Positions 59,894-64,000 of a stretch of DNA of 64,000 nt are shown here, piece after piece. Every line of letters begins with the position of its first letter. Positions within the stretch are counted from its first letter, which is position 1. A model generated the notes under the pieces. The model saw only the letters and a program-made list of their open reading frames with translations, searched no databases and was not told the DNA's origin. Source of the stretch: Flavobacterium piscisymbiosum (lineage in GTDB: Bacteria; Bacteroidota; Bacteroidia; Flavobacteriales; Flavobacteriaceae); assembly GCF_020905295.1 (NCBI RefSeq), contig NZ_JAJJMM010000001.1, positions 62,001 to 126,000 on the forward strand, given 5' to 3'. A program made the position numbers and the translations under genes.

Positions 59894-60411
59894 TTCGCCA
59901 CACCGAAACGATTTGCGACAAAGGAGTTTGCTACGGACAATCGGATGTGGGTTTAGCAGAACCTTTTGAGTCTGTTTTTGAAAATATTGTTTCGCAATTA
60001 CCTTCTGAAGCAATAATTTTTTCCAGTCCACTAAAACGTTGTGTGATTTTAGCACAATACATTCAAAATAACATTAAAGCAATTTCATTTGAAAAAGAAG
60101 ATCGTTTGATGGAAATGAATTTTGGCGATTGGGAAATGAAAAACTGGAATGAAATTTCGCCGGAGCAGCTTAATCCCTGGATGGAGGATTTTGTAAATAT
60201 TAGCGTTTCCAATGGCGAATCGTTTATAGCATTACACGAACGGGTTGGTGATTTTTTATCTCAAATTTCAAAGGAAATTACAAAACCTATCATTATTGTA
60301 GCGCACGCTGGAGTAATTCGCAGCATTTTATGTCATCGTACTTCCCTGTCGCTAAAAGATGCTTTTAATAACAAGGTAGATTTTGGTGAGGTAATAAAAA
60401 TAGCACTTTAA
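59878..60411 (+). CDS. cobC: Alpha-ribazole phosphatase (histidine phosphatase)
   Basis: A 177-residue protein. Start chosen at ATG 59878 (MEVYLVRHTE), since the frame upstream only runs inside cobS. The catalytic RHTE motif is 'LVRHTETICDKG', 'SSPLKRCVILAQ' and 'IIVAHAGVIRSIL' complete the phosphoglycerate-mutase-like set. It dephosphorylates alpha-ribazole phosphate or cobalamin phosphate. Overlaps cobS, so they are co-translated. Confidence 0.9.
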   Translation: MEVYLVRHTETICDKGVCYGQSDVGLAEPFESVFENIVSQLPSEAIIFSSPLKRCVILAQYIQNNIKAISFEKEDRLMEMNFGDWEMKNWNEISPEQLNPWMEDFVNISVSNGESFIALHERVGDFLSQISKEITKPIIIVAHAGVIRSILCHRTSLSLKDAFNNKVDFGEVIKIAL

Positions 60412-60476
60412 ATACGTTTTGTTTAGAATTTATTCTTAATAGTGAAACAAATTAGAAAATTCGACATTTTTAACTT

Positions 60477-60484
60477 TATCTTTG
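60477..60484 (+). promoter_or_regulatory. -7 box before the cobalamin riboswitch
   Basis: TATCTTTG (TAnnTTTG) ends about 12 nt before the first riboswitch stem. Confidence 0.65.
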
Positions 60485-60495
60485 CAAATAATTAA

Positions 60496-60677
60496 GGTTG
60501 TGTTATTTCGAAACACATTAAAAGGGAATCAAGTAATAATCAAATCTTGAGCTGTACCCGCAACTGTAAGCTTAGTTCTAAAAAAGAACGATTGTTGTTA
60601 ACTACAAACCACTGCTCGCCCCCGCGAACGGGAAGGTAAACAACAAGACGCAAGCCAGGAGACCTGCCTTTGTAACC
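60496..60677 (+). ncRNA. Cobalamin riboswitch
   Basis: Conserved core pieces are present in order: 'GGGAATCAAGT', then 'GAGCTGTACCCGCAACTGTA' (60549-60568), and the B12 box 'AAGCCAGGAGACCTGCC' (60652-60668). GGTT near 60497 can pair with AACC near 60674 as the closing stem. It precedes btuB by 35 nt, so it should lower btuB expression when adenosylcobalamin is plentiful. It is not seen upstream of the btuFCD-like operon, cobU or cobS. Confidence 0.93.
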
Positions 60678-60712
60678 AATATCGAGCTCTCGGGAAAAAG
60701 AGTTTAGAAATT

Positions 60713-62575
60713 ATGATTTTGAAAAAACTTTTTGCTTTTTGTTTATTGTTCTTGTGCCAGATTATTGTAGCGCAGAGAGATACTATTAATAACTTAAAAG
60801 AAGTTATTGTATCTGATGTTAATCTTAAAAAGTACTCCACATCACAATCGGTTCAAATATTGAATGATTCGGTTATCAATAAAAATGCATCTTCTTTAAC
60901 ATCTCTTTTAAATTACAATACTGTCATTTATTTTAAGGAAAATGGTCTTGGTATGACATCCGGACCTTCTTTTAGAGGAACTACTGCGGCACAAACTGCA
61001 GTTATCTGGAATGGTATAAACATTAATTCACAATTTTTAGGTCAGACGGATTTCAATACCGTTGGAACAAGAGATTTTAATTCTATAGCTGTCAAAGCTG
61101 GTGGAGGAAGCGTTTTATACGGGAGCAGTGCAATCGGCGGAAGCATTCACCTTAATAATGATTTGAGATTTAAAAATGAATTTTCGAATCAGGTATTTTT
61201 TAGCCTGGGAAGTTACAATACTTTGAGTGCCAACTATCGCATTAACGCATCTTCTGATAAATATAGTCTACAGGTAAATATTTCCAGAAATAGCTCTGAT
61301 AATGATTTTAAGTATCCAGGCACAACAGATCAGAGAAACATAAATGGTGAATATTATAATACCAGCATGAACACCACTTTTGGGTATAAAATAGATGCTA
61401 AAAACACCATAAAAGCATACAGCCAGTTTTATGATGCAGAACGTCATTTTTCGTTAATTACACCCACAGAAAGCAAAACAAAATACAACGATTTTAACAC
61501 CCGAAATTTATTAGAATGGGAAAGTTTATTCAATCGTTTTACATCAAAATTGAAATTGGCGCATATTGGGGAATCGTATAAATATTTTAGCAATATAGAT
61601 TCTGAACTATTTACATATGGTAAAGTTGAAACTTCTATCATAAAATATGATTTGGCTTTTGATGTAAATGATAAAATCAAACTAAACACTATTGTTGATT
61701 ACACTCGTAATAAAGGATATGGGTCGAGCATCGATAATGCAAAAAGAGAAGTTGGTTCGGCTAGTTTATTATTGAGTCATTTGGTGACTGACAAATGGGA
61801 TTATAATGCCAGCATACGTCAGGAAGTAACCGATAATTTTGGAAATCCATTCCTGTTTTCTTTTGGAACACGTTATCAATTCACTGATTTTTATCGTGTG
61901 AAATTTAATGCTTCAAAAAATTTCAGAATGCCTACATACAATGATTTGTTTTGGGAAGGAAGCGGTAATCCTGATCTAAGACCTGAAACTTCTTATCAGG
62001 CAGAAATTGGCAATGAGTTTTTTACAAAGAATTTTTCTGTTTCACTAACCACCTATTATAATTCCATCAAAGACTTATTACGCTGGGTTCCAACTGAGGG
62101 AAGCGGCGGCGCATGGTCACCCGAAAACACAGATAAAGTAAGGGCTTATGGTGCCGAAATAATATTAGAATGGAGACCAAAAATAGGAAACAACCATTTT
62201 ACGGTTAACGGAACTTACGCTTATACAGTTTCTGAAAGTAAACAATTAATAAAAGGAGAATCTGTTTACAAGCAATTGATTTATGTTCCTTACCATAAAC
62301 TAACAGGATCTGTTTCTTATAATTGGAAAAAAGTATCTTCTTATTTTCAATATTTATACAACGGAGATGCTTATACAACGCCTTTTAATAATCCTGCAAG
62401 TAAAGTAAAAGATTACAATATTGGAAATATTGGTATTGATTACGATTTTGGAAAAAAGAACAGTTATAAACTTGGAATACAGGCTTTAAATATCTGGAAT
62501 AAAAATTACCAACCCGTTGCCAGCAGACAAATGCCGGGAAGAAATTATACAATATACATAAACCTTAATTTTTAA
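60713..62575 (+). CDS. btuB: TonB-dependent cobalamin receptor BtuB
   Basis: A 620-residue outer-membrane receptor with signal peptide (MILKKLFAFCLLFLCQIIVA). The plug begins 'LKEVIVSDVNLKKYSTSQSV' and has 'GMTSGPSFRGTTAAQTAVIW'; the barrel ends 'RQMPGRNYTIYINLNF' with a C-terminal Phe. Preceded by the cobalamin riboswitch and followed after 5 nt by a BtuG-like gene, so the substrate is corrinoid. Confidence 0.92.
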   Translation: MILKKLFAFCLLFLCQIIVAQRDTINNLKEVIVSDVNLKKYSTSQSVQILNDSVINKNASSLTSLLNYNTVIYFKENGLGMTSGPSFRGTTAAQTAVIWNGININSQFLGQTDFNTVGTRDFNSIAVKAGGGSVLYGSSAIGGSIHLNNDLRFKNEFSNQVFFSLGSYNTLSANYRINASSDKYSLQVNISRNSSDNDFKYPGTTDQRNINGEYYNTSMNTTFGYKIDAKNTIKAYSQFYDAERHFSLITPTESKTKYNDFNTRNLLEWESLFNRFTSKLKLAHIGESYKYFSNIDSELFTYGKVETSIIKYDLAFDVNDKIKLNTIVDYTRNKGYGSSIDNAKREVGSASLLLSHLVTDKWDYNASIRQEVTDNFGNPFLFSFGTRYQFTDFYRVKFNASKNFRMPTYNDLFWEGSGNPDLRPETSYQAEIGNEFFTKNFSVSLTTYYNSIKDLLRWVPTEGSGGAWSPENTDKVRAYGAEIILEWRPKIGNNHFTVNGTYAYTVSESKQLIKGESVYKQLIYVPYHKLTGSVSYNWKKVSSYFQYLYNGDAYTTPFNNPASKVKDYNIGNIGIDYDFGKKNSYKLGIQALNIWNKNYQPVASRQMPGRNYTIYINLNF

Positions 62576-62580
62576 ATACA

Positions 62581-63651
62581 ATGAAAAGATTTAACAAACT
62601 ATTTTTAACTGTCATACTAAGCTCGGCATTTTTTGTGTCATGTAGCAGTGATAATGATGATACTACACCGGAACCTCGTGGAAATTACGAAGGAGGATTA
62701 TTTATTGCAAATGAAGGTCAATTTCTTAAATCTAATGGAAATGTATCTTATCTATCAGATGATTTAAAAATTGAAAACAATGTTTTTTCTTTATTAAATC
62801 CTGAAAAAACAACAAACGACATTATTCAATGCATTGGTTTTAATGGAGACTTTGCTTATCTGGTTGTAAATAATTCTAATAAAATTGAGGTAGTAAACAG
62901 ATATACTTTCAAGAGCGTTGCTACTATTACTGCAAGTATCAAAAACCCTAGATATATCGCTTTTGCAAATGGAAAAGGATATATTACAAACTGGGGAGTA
63001 GGAGAAGATGCTAATGATGATTACGTAGGGATTCTTGACCTTGCTACAAACACTATAACATCTAAAATTCCTGTAGTTGAAGGACCTGAAAAAATAATTG
63101 AAAACGGTGGTAAACTTTATGTAACGCACAAAGGAGGTTACAACTTCGGAAATTCATTAACTGTAATTAATTCTGCAACTAACTCAGTAGTAACTAACTT
63201 TGTAGTAGGTGATATGCCGTCAGCATTGGTAAAAGATAATGGAAGCTTGTATATTTTATGTGAAGGATATCCTAACTACGCTCCTACCCAAACAGCTGGT
63301 AAATTAGTAAAGGTGAGTTTAAGCAGTAATACTGTTACCTCTACTCTTAGTTTTGAAGGCATAACACATCCTGGATTTTTAGACCTTGAAAACGATAAAT
63401 TATATTACACTATTGATAGTAATATTTACTCTCTTTCTACAAGCGCTACAACTTTACCAACAGCTCCAATTTTCAAAGCTACTGAGGTGACTTCACTTTA
63501 TGGTTTAGCAGTAAAAAACAGCAAAATATATGTTGCAGACAGAGTAAATGGTGTGGATAATGGAGATATTTATATCTATTCTCTAACAGGAAAACTTGCT
63601 AATGATTTTAGCGTAGGTGTTAATCCAAACGGATTTTACTTTAACAACTAA
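62581..63651 (+). CDS. btuG: BtuG-like surface lipoprotein (YncE/DUF5074 beta-propeller)
   Basis: A 356-residue lipoprotein (MKRFNKLFLTVILSSAFFVSC). It is built of repeats like 'NPRYIAFANGKGYITNWG', 'GPEKIIENGGKLYVTHKG', 'MPSALVKDNGSLYILCEG', 'HPGFLDLENDKLYYTIDS', 'SLYGLAVKNSKIYVADRV', the blades of a YncE/DUF5074 propeller. Bacteroides BtuG is such a lipoprotein, binding cobalamin tightly on top of BtuB. Gene order, the 5-nt gap after btuB and the upstream riboswitch all support the same role. Terminator at 63685-63716. Confidence 0.85.
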   Translation: MKRFNKLFLTVILSSAFFVSCSSDNDDTTPEPRGNYEGGLFIANEGQFLKSNGNVSYLSDDLKIENNVFSLLNPEKTTNDIIQCIGFNGDFAYLVVNNSNKIEVVNRYTFKSVATITASIKNPRYIAFANGKGYITNWGVGEDANDDYVGILDLATNTITSKIPVVEGPEKIIENGGKLYVTHKGGYNFGNSLTVINSATNSVVTNFVVGDMPSALVKDNGSLYILCEGYPNYAPTQTAGKLVKVSLSSNTVTSTLSFEGITHPGFLDLENDKLYYTIDSNIYSLSTSATTLPTAPIFKATEVTSLYGLAVKNSKIYVADRVNGVDNGDIYIYSLTGKLANDFSVGVNPNGFYFNN

Positions 63652-63684
63652 CCTAAGAATAGAATTAGTTTATTATTTTGGATA

Positions 63685-63716
63685 AAAAAAGGCTTTCACT
63701 TCTGAAAGCCTTTTTT
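63685..63716. terminator. Bidirectional terminator
   Basis: A 14-bp stem AAAAAAGGCTTTCA / TGAAAGCCTTTTTT with CTTC loop between btuG (+) and the minus-strand gene at 63724. Confidence 0.92.
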
Positions 63717-63723
63717 ATGTTTA

Positions 63724-64000
63724 TTATTTTAATGCTTTTAAAAGTCCCTCCGGAGCATCTTTTACATACATCTGATTTCTTATACCATCCATCGCTTTAG
63801 TATCTGTAAAATTCTTTAGAGCTATACCTTTATCCAGTTGCGCTTTTTTACCCGTTGCTCCTGTAATTTGCGAAATAGCAACACTTAATAACGGTTCTGA
63901 TGTATCACCTAAAACACCCAGATTAGTAATACGCTCCAGTTGCTCATAAGTTGGTTTTAAACCATCTGTATACTCTCCAAAATCAGCAGCATTTACGATT
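63724..64000 (-). CDS. C-terminal part of an unidentified gene (cut by window end)
   Basis: The minus strand reads 91 codons without stop to the TAA at 63726-63724, from 'IVNAADFGEYTDGLKPTYEQ' through 'RITNLGVLGDTSEPLLSVAI' to the C-terminus 'PEGLLKALK'. Codon use is normal and a shared terminator follows. It looks like the C-terminus of a larger, soluble or secreted protein; no family is recognised from this part. Confidence 0.7.
   Translation of the reverse strand, partial: IVNAADFGEYTDGLKPTYEQLERITNLGVLGDTSEPLLSVAISQITGATGKKAQLDKGIALKNFTDTKAMDGIRNQMYVKDAPEGLLKALK

Noticed and set aside
60598..60840. Minus-strand frame across the riboswitch
   Set aside because: Its coding potential comes from the structured riboswitch RNA and the btuB signal-peptide region.

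Overview
The window looks like a chromosomal stretch of a Flavobacterium-like member of the Bacteroidota. It is AT-rich. Several genes are preceded by the Bacteroidota -7 box TAnnTTTG. One large secreted protein ends in a type IX secretion (T9SS) sorting domain. The gene content (CrtZ-type carotenoid hydroxylase, BtuB/BtuG-like pair, YceI, many signal-peptide and lipoprotein genes) fits Flavobacteriaceae. No species can be named from sequence alone.

Region 1 (1-15.6 kb) is accessory DNA. It opens with an HTH gene, two small genes and a mobilisation module (MobC-like and MobA-like relaxase, 1741-3365) with a long palindrome just upstream that may be the transfer origin. From 3.4 to 14.5 kb follows the most unusual part: about ten units, all on the minus strand, each made of one gene (sometimes two) followed within about 30 nt of the stop by a roughly 130-bp imperfect palindrome. 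These palindromes have ends of the type TGCTAAC...GTTAGCA, stems whose two arms change together from copy to copy, and a conserved centre. This is the layout of an integron gene-cassette array with long attC-like sites, but no integron integrase is visible (a CALIN-like array). The cassettes encode a winged-helix/membrane protein, a broken membrane-anchored LprI-like protein, a nuclease-like protein, membrane proteins, a lone BRCT domain, an ASCH protein joined to a PIN-GNAT-EVE-like protein, a secreted trypsin-like protease, a protein with a HEPN-like motif and a TPR protein. A 45-bp direct repeat flanks a lipoprotein gene between the array and a tRNA-Lys gene.

Region 2 (15.8-24.4 kb) is ordinary chromosome: tRNA-Lys, an AraC regulator with a serine hydrolase, membrane and lipoproteins, a TPR protein and a Kir-type potassium channel.

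Region 3 (24.4-36.4 kb) looks like a light-response and photoprotection cluster. A MerR/B12-binding regulator of the CarH/LitR type precedes crtI, crtB, crtZ, an SRPBCC protein and a photolyase. A TetR-ABC1 kinase-SDR-SDR operon, a TIGR01777 epimerase and a YceI protein follow. Several REP-like palindromes lie between them.

Region 4 (37-55 kb) has housekeeping and envelope genes: VOC protein, thioesterase, RmuC, an ECF sigma factor overlapping an unusual anti-sigma-like protein that ends in a beta-barrel-like domain, a T9SS-exported EEP-family protein, RNA-modifying enzymes, and a local duplication of a trmL end with its neighbouring gene.

Region 5 (52-63.7 kb) is a vitamin B12 uptake and salvage cluster: BtuFCD-like ABC transporter, CobU, a BluB-CobT fusion, CobS, CobC, a cobalamin riboswitch, BtuB and a BtuG-like lipoprotein. 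A RAYT-type transposase with two copies of a 180-bp palindromic element is inserted in it. B12 is also the presumed cofactor of the CarH-like regulator in region 3.
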